A stretch of 64,000 bases of DNA from Bradyrhizobiaceae bacterium. Lineage in GTDB: Bacteria > Pseudomonadota > Alphaproteobacteria > Rhizobiales > Xanthobacteraceae. The stretch covers positions 62,001 through 126,000 of the forward strand of contig JADYXZ010000014.1 in assembly GCA_020853885.1 (NCBI GenBank), read 5' to 3'. The translations under genes were made by a program, and so were the position numbers. Of the stretch, positions 51,411-60,468 are shown piece after piece (within the stretch, counting starts at the first letter, position 1; every line of letters starts with the position of its first letter). The notes under the pieces were generated by a model, which was not told where the DNA came from, did no database searches, and worked only from the letters and a program-made list of their open reading frames with translations.

Positions 51411-54031
51411 GCTGCCGTTGCCCAGTCGAGACGCGGTTCCTTGAGCGCGGCAAGCAGGCCGCCGCGGTCGAACTTGGCGATATAGTGATTGAAGCCGGCC
51501 TGTTTGCCGCGCTCGATCGCCGCCGCCGAGTGAACGGACGACAGGGCGATGAGCCGCAGCTTCGCCGTGCGCGGATCGGCGCGCAGTTGCGCGGCCAGTT
51601 CGTAGCCGGACATCCCCGGCATCTCGATGTCGCAGATGATGCAGTCAAAGCGGGGATCGCGTTCCAGAATCGACAGCGCCTCGGCGCCGCTCGCCGCCAT
51701 CTTCAGCTCGTGTCCGGCCGCCTTCAGCACCGGCGCCAGCATGTTGCGGAAGAACGCGGAGTCGTCGACGAGCAGCACGCGCTGCGTGCGGCTTTCCAGG
51801 CTCGTCTCCGAACGGTGCAGCCAGTCTTCGTAGGCGAGCGGCAGATAGTGCGCGACGTCGATGATCTCGGTCGCGCGCCCGTCGATGATCGCCGAGCCGA
51901 GCACGCCGGGCGTCCGGCTGCCGATCTTGATGTCGAGGCGGCTTTCCACGATGTCGACGATCTCGTCGACGGCAAGCCCCATCGAGCGGTCCTTGTCGAT
52001 GAAGACGAGCAGCGGCTGCACGCCTTCGCCGCGCATCTGCACCGCCGCGTTGACCGGCAGGAGCGGCATCAGCCCGCCGCGGTACTGCACCACGTGGCGG
52101 CCGTTGGAAATCTCGATCTGCCGCGCGTCGAGCTCCTCGAGCCGCGTCACCAGCGAGATCGGCACGGCCTTCGGCTCGCGCGACCCCGCGCGGAACACGA
52201 GGAGCGGCACCGGCGCTTCGCCTTCGATCGCCGGCGCGCGCTCCGCCGGCTGCTCCTGCGCGATGCTCGTCTCGGCATTGCCGCCGACGGCGGCACTGAG
52301 CCCGTTCGGGTCGAGGATGACGATCACCGAGCCGTCGCCGAGGATCGTATTGCCGGAGAAGATGCGGATGTCGCGCAGGAACGCCGACATCGGCTTCACG
52401 ACGATCTCCTCCGTGTGCAGCACCTGGTCGACGACGACGCCGAAACGCCGCCCGCCCACCTGCATCATCACGACGAAGCGGACGTCCGCCTCTCCGCGCG
52501 TCTCCTCGAGCTTCAGGAGCGTGCCGAGCGACGCGACGGGGAAGAGATGATCGCGGAGCCGCAGCACGGCGGCGTCCTTGATCCGCTCGATCCGGTGCTC
52601 GGCGTCGCCGCCGACGCGCACCAGCTCCACGACGGCGATCTGCGGGATGGCGAAGCGCTCCCCGGCGACGTCGACGATCAGCGCAGGCACGATGGCGAGC
52701 GTCAGCGGAATCTTGATGCGGAACGTGGTGCTCTTGCCGGGCACCGACTTGATCTCGATCGTGCCGCCGATCTGGTCGATGTTGCTCTTGACCACGTCCA
52801 TGCCGACGCCGCGGCCGGACACCGACGTCACCGACCGCGCGGTCGAGAAGCCCGGCGCCAGGATGAACCGGTAGGTCTGCGAATCCGTCAGCGTCTCCGC
52901 GTCCGCGGCGCTGACGAGGCCGAGGCGGATCGCCCGCTCGCGGATGCGCTCGACGTCGAGGCCGCGGCCGTCGTCGGAGATCTCGACGATGACCAGCCCG
53001 CCTTCATGGAAGGCGGAAAGACGGATGGTGCCGTGCTCGGGCTTGCCGGCGGCGGCGCGCTCTTCCGGCGGCTCGATGCCGTGGTCCGCGGAGTTGCGCA
53101 CCATGTGCGCGAGCGGGTCCTTGATGTGTTCGAGGAGCTGCCGGTCGAGCTCGGTATCCTCGCCGCGCATCACGATCTCGATCTTCTTGCCGAGCTCGCC
53201 GGAGAGGTCGCGCACGATGCGCGGCAGCTTCGCCCACGCATTGCCGATCGGCTGCATGCGGGTCTTCATGACCCCTTCCTGCAGCTCGCCGGTGATGTTC
53301 GACAGGCGCTGGAACGGCGCATTCAGTTCGGCGCTCTCGCTCCGGCGCGTGACCTCGAGGAGCTGGTTGCGCGTCAGCACCAGCTCCGAGACCATCGTCA
53401 TCAGGCGTTCGAGCGTGTCGACCTGCACCCGCAGCGTCTGCGCGCGGTGCGCGCCGTCGCGGCGGTCTTCATCGCGGCGGTCGGGAGGCATCCGCCGCTC
53501 CGGCTCGTCGGAAATGTCTTTCAGCGGCTCGGGGCCGGGCGTCTCGCGGAACGCGCGCTCGAGTTCGTCGAGCGGGACCTCGCCCGGGCGCAGCGGCCGC
53601 TCCAGCACCTGATAGGCGAGCGTGCCGACTTCCCTGCTGGCTTCCGGCAACGGCTCGGCGCTTTCGGCCCTGCGCTCGAGCTCATGGATCAGATCGGCAT
53701 CGCTGCCGTAGGGCTCCTTCTCGTGGCGGTCGAGCTCGGCGAGGATTTCCTTGATGCGGTCGATGACGGTGAGAATGAGCGAGACGGCGTCCTCGGTCAC
53801 GGGCATGCCGTCGCGGAACTTGCCCATCAGCGTCTCGGCGGCGTGCGTCAGCGCCTCGAGCCGCGGCAGGCCGAGGAAGCCGCAGGTGCCCTTGATCGTG
53901 TGGACGAGCCGGAAGATGCGGCCGAGGAGCTCCGCGTTGTTCGGCTCCTGCTCGAATCGCACGAGCTCGACGTCGACGACGTCGAGGCTTTCGTTCGCTT
54001 CGGTGAGGAATTCCCGCAGCAGTTCGTTCAT
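51407..54031 (-). CDS. cheA: Hybrid chemotaxis histidine kinase CheA with CheW-like repeats and receiver
   Basis: 874 aa from the ATG at 54031 (MNELLREFLTEANESLDVVD). HPt domain with phospho-His44 in RLVHTIKGTCGFLG; dimerisation domain near 220-290; HATPase with N-box HMVRNSADHGIEPPEERAAA and DDGRGLDVERIRE; a CheW-like domain at about 480-610; a second CheW-like region near 630-745 (VPLLVFRAGSREPKAVPISL); then a C-terminal receiver (755-874, RVLLVDDSAFFRNMLAPVLK and CIICDIEMPGMSGYEL). The extra CheW-like domain and receiver make it longer than enterobacterial CheA (654 aa) and give a phosphate sink. First gene of the che operon. Confidence 0.94.
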   Translation of the reverse strand: MNELLREFLTEANESLDVVDVELVRFEQEPNNAELLGRIFRLVHTIKGTCGFLGLPRLEALTHAAETLMGKFRDGMPVTEDAVSLILTVIDRIKEILAELDRHEKEPYGSDADLIHELERRAESAEPLPEASREVGTLAYQVLERPLRPGEVPLDELERAFRETPGPEPLKDISDEPERRMPPDRRDEDRRDGAHRAQTLRVQVDTLERLMTMVSELVLTRNQLLEVTRRSESAELNAPFQRLSNITGELQEGVMKTRMQPIGNAWAKLPRIVRDLSGELGKKIEIVMRGEDTELDRQLLEHIKDPLAHMVRNSADHGIEPPEERAAAGKPEHGTIRLSAFHEGGLVIVEISDDGRGLDVERIRERAIRLGLVSAADAETLTDSQTYRFILAPGFSTARSVTSVSGRGVGMDVVKSNIDQIGGTIEIKSVPGKSTTFRIKIPLTLAIVPALIVDVAGERFAIPQIAVVELVRVGGDAEHRIERIKDAAVLRLRDHLFPVASLGTLLKLEETRGEADVRFVVMMQVGGRRFGVVVDQVLHTEEIVVKPMSAFLRDIRIFSGNTILGDGSVIVILDPNGLSAAVGGNAETSIAQEQPAERAPAIEGEAPVPLLVFRAGSREPKAVPISLVTRLEELDARQIEISNGRHVVQYRGGLMPLLPVNAAVQMRGEGVQPLLVFIDKDRSMGLAVDEIVDIVESRLDIKIGSRTPGVLGSAIIDGRATEIIDVAHYLPLAYEDWLHRSETSLESRTQRVLLVDDSAFFRNMLAPVLKAAGHELKMAASGAEALSILERDPRFDCIICDIEMPGMSGYELAAQLRADPRTAKLRLIALSSVHSAAAIERGKQAGFNHYIAKFDRGGLLAALKEPRLDWATAA

Positions 54032-54119
54032 GGCCCGGCCGCTCGCACGCACGCGGCCGGCGCCCGCCGGGGCCCGGTCGCTTCGCTTGCAGTCTCGGCC
54101 GGATTCTGGGGCTTGGAGC

Positions 54120-54135
54120 GTTAAGATACGCTAAA
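54120..54135 (-). promoter_or_regulatory. Candidate CtrA box upstream of cheA
   Basis: On the minus strand TTTA-N7-TTAAC (54135 to 54120), one base from the CtrA consensus, 89 bp upstream of the cheA start and in the 148-bp gap after chpT. Confidence 0.55.
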
Positions 54136-54179
54136 GTCGCTCGCATACAGGCGGCAAAGAAACCCCCGAAAAATCGGGA

Positions 54180-54815
54180 TTACGCCGCGGTCAGGACGAT
54201 GCTTTCCGGCCCCGCCTCGATCTTCACCTGCATGCCCACGTGCCGCGCCAGAAGCCCCGCATAGTGCGGCTGGATCGCATGCGCATCGATGCCGTCGCCC
54301 GACGGCTGGTTCAGGAGCGCCTCCACCGTGGGCTGCAGCTTGGCGTTGGTGCCGGCGGAAGTCAGCCGGAAGCCCATGCCTTCGCCCTCGCCCACCGGAT
54401 CGACCGTGAGCGTGCCGCCGCGCGGGATCGTGCCGGCCGCAATCAGCAGCAGGTTGAGGAGAAGCTTCACCCGGTTCTTCGGCAAGAGCGCCCGCGGCAG
54501 GTTCCAGACCAGCTTGAGGCGGTCGTCGGTGAGGAATCCGCGGGCGACGCCCTCAGCGTCGCCAAGATCGAGCTGTACCCCGGCCGAGCCCGCCGCCCCG
54601 AACGCGATGCGCGCGAACTGCAGCCGCGCCGACGCCTGCGTCGCGCTCTTGCGGATCAGATCGAGCGCGCTCTGCTTCATCGCCTCGTCCTTCTCCTCCT
54701 CGAACACTTCGAGGCCGTTGACGATGGCGCCCACCGGGCTGATCACGTCGTGACAGACGCGCGAGCACAGCAGTGCCGCGAGATCGAGGGCTTCGAGGGG
54801 CTTTGCATCGGACAT
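54180..54815 (-). CDS. chpT: Histidine phosphotransferase ChpT
   Basis: 211 aa. LAALLCSRVCHDVISPVGAI (residues 13-32) is the dimerisation helix with phospho-accepting His22 in the HDxxSP motif, and the rest is a degenerate HATPase-like domain (LNLLLIAAGTIPRGGTLTVD) that does not bind ATP, as in ChpT. It relays phosphate from CckA to CtrA and CpdR. It lies just before the che operon on the same strand; its target CtrA is 14 kb away. Confidence 0.93.
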   Translation of the reverse strand: MSDAKPLEALDLAALLCSRVCHDVISPVGAIVNGLEVFEEEKDEAMKQSALDLIRKSATQASARLQFARIAFGAAGSAGVQLDLGDAEGVARGFLTDDRLKLVWNLPRALLPKNRVKLLLNLLLIAAGTIPRGGTLTVDPVGEGEGMGFRLTSAGTNAKLQPTVEALLNQPSGDGIDAHAIQPHYAGLLARHVGMQVKIEAGPESIVLTAA

Positions 54816-54916
54816 CGGGAATCCGCTCGCTCGTTTCGAATCGAATCACGCCGCATTGGTCGAGACGGCAGCGTGTGATACACCGCCCGCCCACGGCTGG
54901 CCAATAGCGGGGACCG

Positions 54917-55735
54917 ATGACGACAAGACAGCACACAGCCGGACGCGGGGAGCTGTCGCGTTTGTTCGCGCCCGTTGCCGATCTTGCGAGCAGCGCCGGC
55001 GCGCGCATCCTGGAAATTGCCGCCAGAGGCGAGCCGCCGCGCACCAAGCCCGATGCGAGCCCGGTGACCGCCGCCGATGAGATCGCCGAATCGATTCTGC
55101 TCGAGGGCCTGGCGAAGATTCTTCCCGGCGTCCCCGTGGTCGCCGAGGAATCGGTCTCGCGGCAGGCGCCCGTCGCGCCCGCTTCCACGTACCTCCTCGT
55201 CGATCCGGTCGACGGCACGCGCGAGATGATCGCCGGCCGTGCCGAGTACACGGTCAATGTCGCGCTCGTCGAAGATCACGCGCCGGTTTTCGGCGTGATC
55301 TACGCGCCGGCGCTCAAGGCACTCTATGCCGGCGGCGATGGCGCCGCCCGGCGCGCCGCGCTCGCGCCGGGCGCCCGCTTCGATCGCAATTCGCTTTCTC
55401 CCATTCATACGCGCCCCCGTCCCGCGCGGCTCGTGGCGCTCGTCAGCCGCTCGCATCCCGATGCCGCCAGCGACCGGTTCCTTGCCGGGTTTCCGCTGGA
55501 GAAAAAAATTCCGCTCGGCTCGTCGCTGAAGTTCGCCCGCCTCGCCGAAGGCGAAGCCGACGTCTATGCGCGGCTCGCGACCGTCAATGAATGGGATATT
55601 GCCGCGGGCCACGCCCTGCTCGCCGCCGCCGGCGGCGCCGTCACCGCGCCCGACGGCAGCCCGCTCGCCTATGGGACGCGCGGGAACGATTTTCGCGTGA
55701 ACGGATTCGTCGCCTGGGGCGCCGCCCCAGCCTAG
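54917..55735 (+). CDS. cysQ: 3'(2'),5'-bisphosphate nucleotidase CysQ
   Basis: 272 aa inositol-monophosphatase-fold enzyme. DASPVTAADEIAESILLEGL, VVAEESV, DPVDGTREMI (metal-binding DPxDGT) and NEWDIAAGHALLAAAGGAVT (WDxAA) provide the full Mg/Li-sensitive active site. It removes the 3'-phosphate of PAP formed in sulfate assimilation, or acts on related phosphates. It is divergent from chpT. Start ATG at 54917 gives MTTRQHTAGRG; the preceding GGGGACCG is a modest ribosome site. Confidence 0.94.
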   Translation: MTTRQHTAGRGELSRLFAPVADLASSAGARILEIAARGEPPRTKPDASPVTAADEIAESILLEGLAKILPGVPVVAEESVSRQAPVAPASTYLLVDPVDGTREMIAGRAEYTVNVALVEDHAPVFGVIYAPALKALYAGGDGAARRAALAPGARFDRNSLSPIHTRPRPARLVALVSRSHPDAASDRFLAGFPLEKKIPLGSSLKFARLAEGEADVYARLATVNEWDIAAGHALLAAAGGAVTAPDGSPLAYGTRGNDFRVNGFVAWGAAPA

Positions 55736-56224
55736 TCAGTGTACGAGCGTCCGCCGCACCAGCGGCCAGGCGGCACGCGCGGCCTCGGACATGGCAATGG
55801 GCGCCGCGACAAACGCATCGCGATGCTCCGGCCGCTGGAACAGGAACAGGTGCCCCTCGTGCACGACGAAGATCGCCGGATGCCCGGGCACCGGCGCGCC
55901 GCGCGTGAGCGCGATCGGATCGTAACCGCCGAACGCCGGCACATAGGCGTCCGGCCGCTCCTGGAAGGCGGCGCGATTGGCCTCGCTCGCAAAGCGCCAG
56001 AAGAAGCCGCCGAAGCGCAGCTCGTGTTGCTCCGATCCCCCGCGCGGCTCCCCGTCGAGGAAATAGCTCACCGGATCGAACCCGTAGAGCGCAACCCCCG
56101 CGCGCGGATCGGCAACGACGAGTTCATTCGTGACCGAACCCGCGGCCGGCTGCGCCGCCGCCAGGAAAAAGGCGGCAAAGGCGGCGAGCGCCGCGCGCAC
56201 AGCCTTGTTCCCTTCAGCCTGCAT
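55736..56224 (-). CDS. YHS domain protein, exported
   Basis: 162 aa with a signal peptide (residues 1-29, ALAAFAAFFLAAAQPAAG). GVALYGFDPVSYFLDGEPRG, then GGFFWRFASEANRAAFQERP and AYVPAFGGYDP are typical of YHS-domain proteins (GYDPVSYF, W-F-AS-NR, GGYD). These are thought to bind metals or small molecules in the periplasm. No Cys-metal site of the copper type is present here. It ends directly at the cysQ stop, tail to tail. Confidence 0.9.
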   Translation of the reverse strand: MQAEGNKAVRAALAAFAAFFLAAAQPAAGSVTNELVVADPRAGVALYGFDPVSYFLDGEPRGGSEQHELRFGGFFWRFASEANRAAFQERPDAYVPAFGGYDPIALTRGAPVPGHPAIFVVHEGHLFLFQRPEHRDAFVAAPIAMSEAARAAWPLVRRTLVH

Positions 56225-56421
56225 GCAAGTTCCCTCCCCCGCGGGATTCCGGGCGGACGCCTGACGCCGCTTGAATGCTAACGTTTTCCGGTATGTGGGC
56301 GCTTAAATCCCGCCGCCATTCTTCGGCCACTCGGGTCGGCATTCGTTAACCAAACGCAAACGCTCGCGTCCGACACTCTGCCGACGCACCCCTTCCCGTT
56401 CTGGAACTTCCGGAGACTTCG

Positions 56422-57021
56422 ATGTCGCCGTTCCGTGCTGTTCTGCTGACCGTTGCGCTCTTCCTTACCGCCGCCCTGCCCGCCCGCGCGCAGGGTCCCG
56501 CCTACGCCAGCCCCAACCCTAATCCCAATCCCGGCTCCAACACTTACTCGTCGAACGAGATCCTCGACGCCGGCCACCGCTTCTTCGGCACCGTGTCGCG
56601 CGACCTTGCGCTGCTCGTGGAACGGGCGGCCCGCCAATGGGGCGAGCCGAACGGCTACATCCTCGGCCAGGAAGCCTCGGGCGCGGTGACGCTCGGCCTC
56701 CGCTATGGCGAAGGGGTGTTGTACACGCGCAACGCCGGCAACAGAAAACTCTATTGGCAGGGTCCGAGCATCGGCTTCGACATGGGCGGCGACGGCGCGC
56801 GCACCATGATGCTCGTCTACAACCTCTACAGCGTCGACGAACTGTACCGGCGCTTTGGTGGAATCTCAGGCTCTGCCTATTTGGTCGGCGGCCTCGGCAT
56901 GACGGCGCTGAATGCCGGCCGCACGGTGGTCGTACCCATTCGTTCCGGGGTCGGCGTGCGCCTCGGCGCCAATATCGGCTATCTGAAGTTCACCGAGACC
57001 GCGACCTGGAATCCATTTTAA
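56422..57021 (+). CDS. DUF1134 protein, exported
   Basis: 199 aa with a signal peptide (ending ALPARAQ). A short Asn/Pro repeat (SPNPNPNPGS) precedes the DUF1134 domain: EILDAGHRFFGTVSRDLALL, RYGEGVLYTRNAGNRKLYWQ, GPSIGFDMGGDGARTMMLVY and SGSAYLVGGLGMTALNAG. DUF1134 is an alphaproteobacterial exported domain of unknown function; it resembles the YSC84/SYLF type of lipid-binding fold in its Gly-rich segments. TTAACC occurs 76 bp upstream (56346-56351). Confidence 0.88.
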   Translation: MSPFRAVLLTVALFLTAALPARAQGPAYASPNPNPNPGSNTYSSNEILDAGHRFFGTVSRDLALLVERAARQWGEPNGYILGQEASGAVTLGLRYGEGVLYTRNAGNRKLYWQGPSIGFDMGGDGARTMMLVYNLYSVDELYRRFGGISGSAYLVGGLGMTALNAGRTVVVPIRSGVGVRLGANIGYLKFTETATWNPF

Positions 57022-57218
57022 GTTTAAGTCCGCGCAACGACAGGGGCATTTCCGCCGGCGACGGTCCGCCGGCCGCAGCCGTTGTCTGCATCCGACTGTT
57101 CCGGCAAATTCATGGCGGCGCTTGCATGTTAATCCGTCCGCGTTGCTGGCAATTCGTCCCCTGCCGTGCCATGAATCAATGACCCTGCAATAACCATCCC
57201 GACGGAGAGGTTTGCGGC

Positions 57219-58520
57219 ATGATCGAAGCGATCATGTTCTTTGCCCTCGGCTTTCTCGCCGCGAGCCTGATCGCGCTCGTGCTGCTGTCCGCCGTGTGGC
57301 ACCGCGCCGTCCGGCTGACCACGCGGCGCATCGAAGGCGCCATCCCCGTTTCCATGGCGGAAATCCAGGCCGACAAGGATCAGTTGCGCGCCGAGTTCGC
57401 CATGTCGACGCGCCGCCTGGAGACGAGCGTCGAGCAATTGAAGCTCAAGACGACGGAGCAGCTCGCCGAGATCGGCCGCAAGAGCGAGACGATCCGCCTG
57501 CTCAAGGCCGAGGTGGAGGAAAAGGCCGCCGCGATCACCGCGCTGGAAGCGCAGGAACGCACATTGCGCGACCGGCTGCGCAGCACCGAGGAAGAGCTTT
57601 CGGTCAAGGCCAAGGCGCTGCACGAAGCCGAGGCGGAGCTTTCCTCCAAGACCAACCAGATCGCGCAACTGAACCATTCGCTCGGCGACAAGACGCTGGA
57701 AGCGGAAAGCAGCCGCGTCGAGATCATCGCGCTGGAAACCCAGTGCACCGCCCTCAAGAGCTGCATCAGCGAACTGGAAGGCGAAGTCTCCGCCACCGAA
57801 GTACGGCTCGCCGAGGAGCGCAGCAACGCCGAAACGCTCACCCGCACGCTCACCGGCGAGCGCGAGAAGATCGAGAGCCTGAACGGCCGCATCGCCGAGC
57901 TGGAGGGCCTGCTCGCAGCGGGCCGCGCGGAAGCCGAGGAATTGTCGCGCACGGTGATGAATCTCGAAGAGGGCGCACGCCGGCAGGCGGGCCTTGCCGC
58001 CCAGCGCGAGAAGGATCTCCTCGCCGTCATCGCCGGACACGAGGAATCGCTCGCCATTGCCGCGAAGAACCTCGAGGAGAGCAAGGCGGAGAACGTCTCC
58101 ATGAACCGCCAGATCGACGAAGCGTCGCGCTCCTACACCGCGACGATCGAGCATCTGAAGGCGGAGAAGGCGCAGCTCGAAGGCGCGCTCGCCCAGTTGC
58201 GCGACGACCGCGAGCAGTTGCAGCACGAGGTCGCCGCCCTCAAGCACGAGGCCGAAGTGGCCTGGAACAACGAGCGGATCGACAGCGCGCTCCTGCGCGA
58301 GCGCATCAACGACGTGGCGGCCGAAGTCGCCCGCCTTGCCGCCAATCTCGAGGGCTCGGACTCGCCGATCGAGCGCATCCTCAGCGAAGCGCCGCCCTCC
58401 GCGCCGCGTGAGAACGGGCCGACCCGCGTTGCCGGCACGCTGGAAGCGCCGGCGGGCGAGCGCCCGCTTTCGCTCGCCGAGCGCATCCGCGCGCTGCAGA
58501 CGCGCTCGGACCGCAACTAG
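57219..58520 (+). CDS. Membrane-anchored coiled-coil protein, unknown
   Basis: 433 aa. A single N-terminal membrane helix (MFFALGFLAASLIALVLLSA, about 6-26) is followed by a Glu/Lys/Ala-rich coiled coil stretching over about residues 45-380, with heptad-like leucines throughout, and a short unstructured tail ending SLAERIRALQTRSDRN. No enzymatic domain is seen. It could be a structural or spacer protein at the inner membrane or polar cytoskeleton. Similar coiled-coil proteins occur in Rhizobiales next to DUF1134 genes, but their role is unknown. Confidence 0.8.
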   Translation: MIEAIMFFALGFLAASLIALVLLSAVWHRAVRLTTRRIEGAIPVSMAEIQADKDQLRAEFAMSTRRLETSVEQLKLKTTEQLAEIGRKSETIRLLKAEVEEKAAAITALEAQERTLRDRLRSTEEELSVKAKALHEAEAELSSKTNQIAQLNHSLGDKTLEAESSRVEIIALETQCTALKSCISELEGEVSATEVRLAEERSNAETLTRTLTGEREKIESLNGRIAELEGLLAAGRAEAEELSRTVMNLEEGARRQAGLAAQREKDLLAVIAGHEESLAIAAKNLEESKAENVSMNRQIDEASRSYTATIEHLKAEKAQLEGALAQLRDDREQLQHEVAALKHEAEVAWNNERIDSALLRERINDVAAEVARLAANLEGSDSPIERILSEAPPSAPRENGPTRVAGTLEAPAGERPLSLAERIRALQTRSDRN

Positions 58521-58554
58521 AGCGGGATGAAGTCAGGTCGGGCCGTTCGTTGCT

Positions 58555-58629
58555 GTCATTGCGAGGCGCGTAGCGCCGAAGCAATCCAGTCTATCGGCGT
58601 CTGGATTGCTTCGCTTCGCTCGCAATGAC
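58555..58629. repeat. Intergenic palindromic repeat
   Basis: Nested inverted repeat: GTCATTGCGAG (58555-58565) with CTCGCAATGAC (58619-58629), and GAAGCAATCCAG (58578-58589) with CTGGATTGCTTC (58601-58612). The GTCATTGCGAG / GCAATCCAG element is a dispersed intergenic repeat in Rhodopseudomonas and Bradyrhizobium. Confidence 0.8.
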
Positions 58630-58678
58630 GCCGAATGCTTTCACCGGAAGCAGTCGCACCCGAAGCGGAAACGACCGG

Positions 58679-58921
58679 CTATCTCCGTCTGAAAGTCAGT
58701 TCGGGATTGATGATGCACGTATCCGCGAAGCTGTTCCGGCTCTGCAGGCACTGCGCTAGCGTGTTGAACCGGCAGAGCGTCGATCCGCCGCCGGAACGGA
58801 ATCCGCCGGCCTCCAGCAGGCAGTAGCGATAGACCGGCGCCTTCTGCTGCTGCGCCATGGCCGTGGCCTGCATGCCGAGAATGCCGGCAACGAGTGCACC
58901 GGCGAAAACCAGGGTCTTCAT
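58679..58921 (-). CDS. DUF3551 small exported protein
   Basis: 80 aa from the ATG at 58921 with GAGGAG upstream. Signal peptide (ending TAMAQ), then YRYCLLEAGGFRSGGGSTLC and RFNTLAQCLQSRN, matching DUF3551, a short Cys-containing exported family widespread in Bradyrhizobium-type genomes. Four Cys in the mature part suggest disulfides. Function unknown. Confidence 0.88.
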   Translation of the reverse strand: MKTLVFAGALVAGILGMQATAMAQQQKAPVYRYCLLEAGGFRSGGGSTLCRFNTLAQCLQSRNSFADTCIINPELTFRRR

Positions 58922-59018
58922 GGTGGTCTCCTCGTTTTGGTGATTGCAATAATTTAGACGCGCGCGCGGACCCGCACCAATCACCGTTTCGCGCATACTT
59001 GCGTCGAACGGAAGCGGC

Positions 59019-59288
59019 CTACCGGTCCTTGCCTTCCAGGTGCGCCGCCATCTCCTTTTCCCAGCTCTCGACCATTCTGTCGGTCTGTCCCTTCAGGCGG
59101 GTGAGGCCCTTGCGCACGCGGTCCCGCATGGCTCTCGAGATCTCTTCGCCGCCCGCAAGAAGGGGCGCGAACAATTTCTCCCCGCGCGCTATCCAGTCGT
59201 GCAGCTCATTCAGGGAAGCATGAAGTTTCCGGTCGCGAGCGGCCTTCGTTTTCGCCTTTCTCTTCCTGACCTTTTGCCGCTTCTTCAT
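59019..59288 (-). CDS. Small basic coiled-coil-like protein, unknown
   Basis: 89 aa. The N-terminus is extremely basic (MKKRQKVRKRKAKTKAARDR), the rest a mixed-charge helical region (GEEISRAMRDRVRKGLTRLK). It could be a nucleic-acid-binding protein or phasin-like helical protein. No family recognised. Codon use is ordinary and a start at 59288 has a purine-rich leader (GGAGAGGCG, reading the minus strand). Confidence 0.5.
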   Translation of the reverse strand: MKKRQKVRKRKAKTKAARDRKLHASLNELHDWIARGEKLFAPLLAGGEEISRAMRDRVRKGLTRLKGQTDRMVESWEKEMAAHLEGKDR

Positions 59289-59498
59289 TGCGCCTCTCCA
59301 GCCTGGCGGAGAACAACAAGGATGACGTAGCGTTCACCGGCACATGACGGCAACTTTACGCCGGAGCGTTGCCCGCAGATTCTTCCTTCCAGTTGGGGAC
59401 TGCGGTTTGATTGAAGTCAAGTGTGCACCGCTCTGGAATGAGTCAGTCTTACGACGAGCATGATCGCGGAACGCTCCCGACGCGAGCAAGATACGAAA

Positions 59499-60404
59499 AT
59501 GAAGCATCCGCTTCTCGAATTCGACCGCCGCCCCTCGGCCGCGGCGTTCATGCTGAAGGCATTCTATCCCTCCCCGGGGCTGCGCGCGTCCGAAGGATTT
59601 CCGCCGATTGCGGCGCGCTGGCGCGGGCATCGCGTGGACCGGAATGAACTGCGGGATTTCTCGGCGCTGACCGGTCTGCATGCCGACGGTTCGCTGCCGA
59701 TCCTGTATCCGCACGCGTTCGGCTTCCGCTTGCCGATGGTGATCCTTACCCATCCCGCGTTCCCGCTCCCGATCTGGAGCGTGCTGCAGATCCGCAATCG
59801 TCTGCTGCAGCATCAGCCTATTTCCCCGACTGCGACGATGGACCTTGAGACGCGCGTCACCGGCCACCGCATCCTGGAAAAGGGCGCCGAGGTCGATCTG
59901 CATACGACGGTGACGGCCGACGGCGCGCGGGCGTGGGAGAGCCTGAATACGTTCTACTATCGGGGCCGTTTTGGCGAGCCGACGCAGGCTTCACCGGGCA
60001 GGGAAGCGCCGCCAAAACCTGCAACGGTCATTTCCCGATGGCGTTTGCCTTCCCGAGTCGGCTGGCAGTTCGCCCGGATGACCGGAGACTATAACGGCGT
60101 CCACCGGTGGAACTGGTACGCGCGTCTGTTTGGATTTCGCAAGGCGTTCTTCCACTCGCAGATGATCGCGGGGCAATGCCTGGCCCGCCTTCCGTCGCCC
60201 GGCCGGGATCGTCCGCAACGCCTCGATCTCTGGCTCAAGGGCCCCGTCTATTTCGGCTCGGAAGTGACCCTCTATGCCGACGTCCGCGAAGCCGCGACGG
60301 AATTCGCCGCGGTGCCCGACGGCGACGAGCGGCCGGCCCTGCTGGGTTGCTGGGCCGTGACGCGTCCGCAGGATCGATTGCCGGACGCGCTTTCGAGCGA
60401 TTGA
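59499..60404 (+). CDS. MaoC-like hot-dog dehydratase-type protein
   Basis: 301 aa from the ATG at 59499 (314 aa from an ATG at 59460). GDYNGVHRWNWYARLFGFRK (about residues 205-225) followed by FFHSQMIAGQC is the MaoC hydratase catalytic stretch, where D/N and H of the DxNxxH motif are present although the usual HG is HS. An N-terminal hot-dog part (about 60-170) seems to be the partner half, so this is a double-hot-dog protein. It may hydrate or dehydrate an acyl-CoA. No operon partner is present. Confidence 0.75.
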   Translation: MKHPLLEFDRRPSAAAFMLKAFYPSPGLRASEGFPPIAARWRGHRVDRNELRDFSALTGLHADGSLPILYPHAFGFRLPMVILTHPAFPLPIWSVLQIRNRLLQHQPISPTATMDLETRVTGHRILEKGAEVDLHTTVTADGARAWESLNTFYYRGRFGEPTQASPGREAPPKPATVISRWRLPSRVGWQFARMTGDYNGVHRWNWYARLFGFRKAFFHSQMIAGQCLARLPSPGRDRPQRLDLWLKGPVYFGSEVTLYADVREAATEFAAVPDGDERPALLGCWAVTRPQDRLPDALSSD

Positions 60405-60468
60405 AGCTGCAGTCGAAATCTGGCGCGCCGTACATAATAAAAATGCGAACTCCCATGTAATTAAGATA

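Noticed and set aside
51485-54124. Plus-strand open frame of about 880 codons
   Set aside because: Antisense to cheA over its full length, as expected when GC-rich third positions avoid stops.
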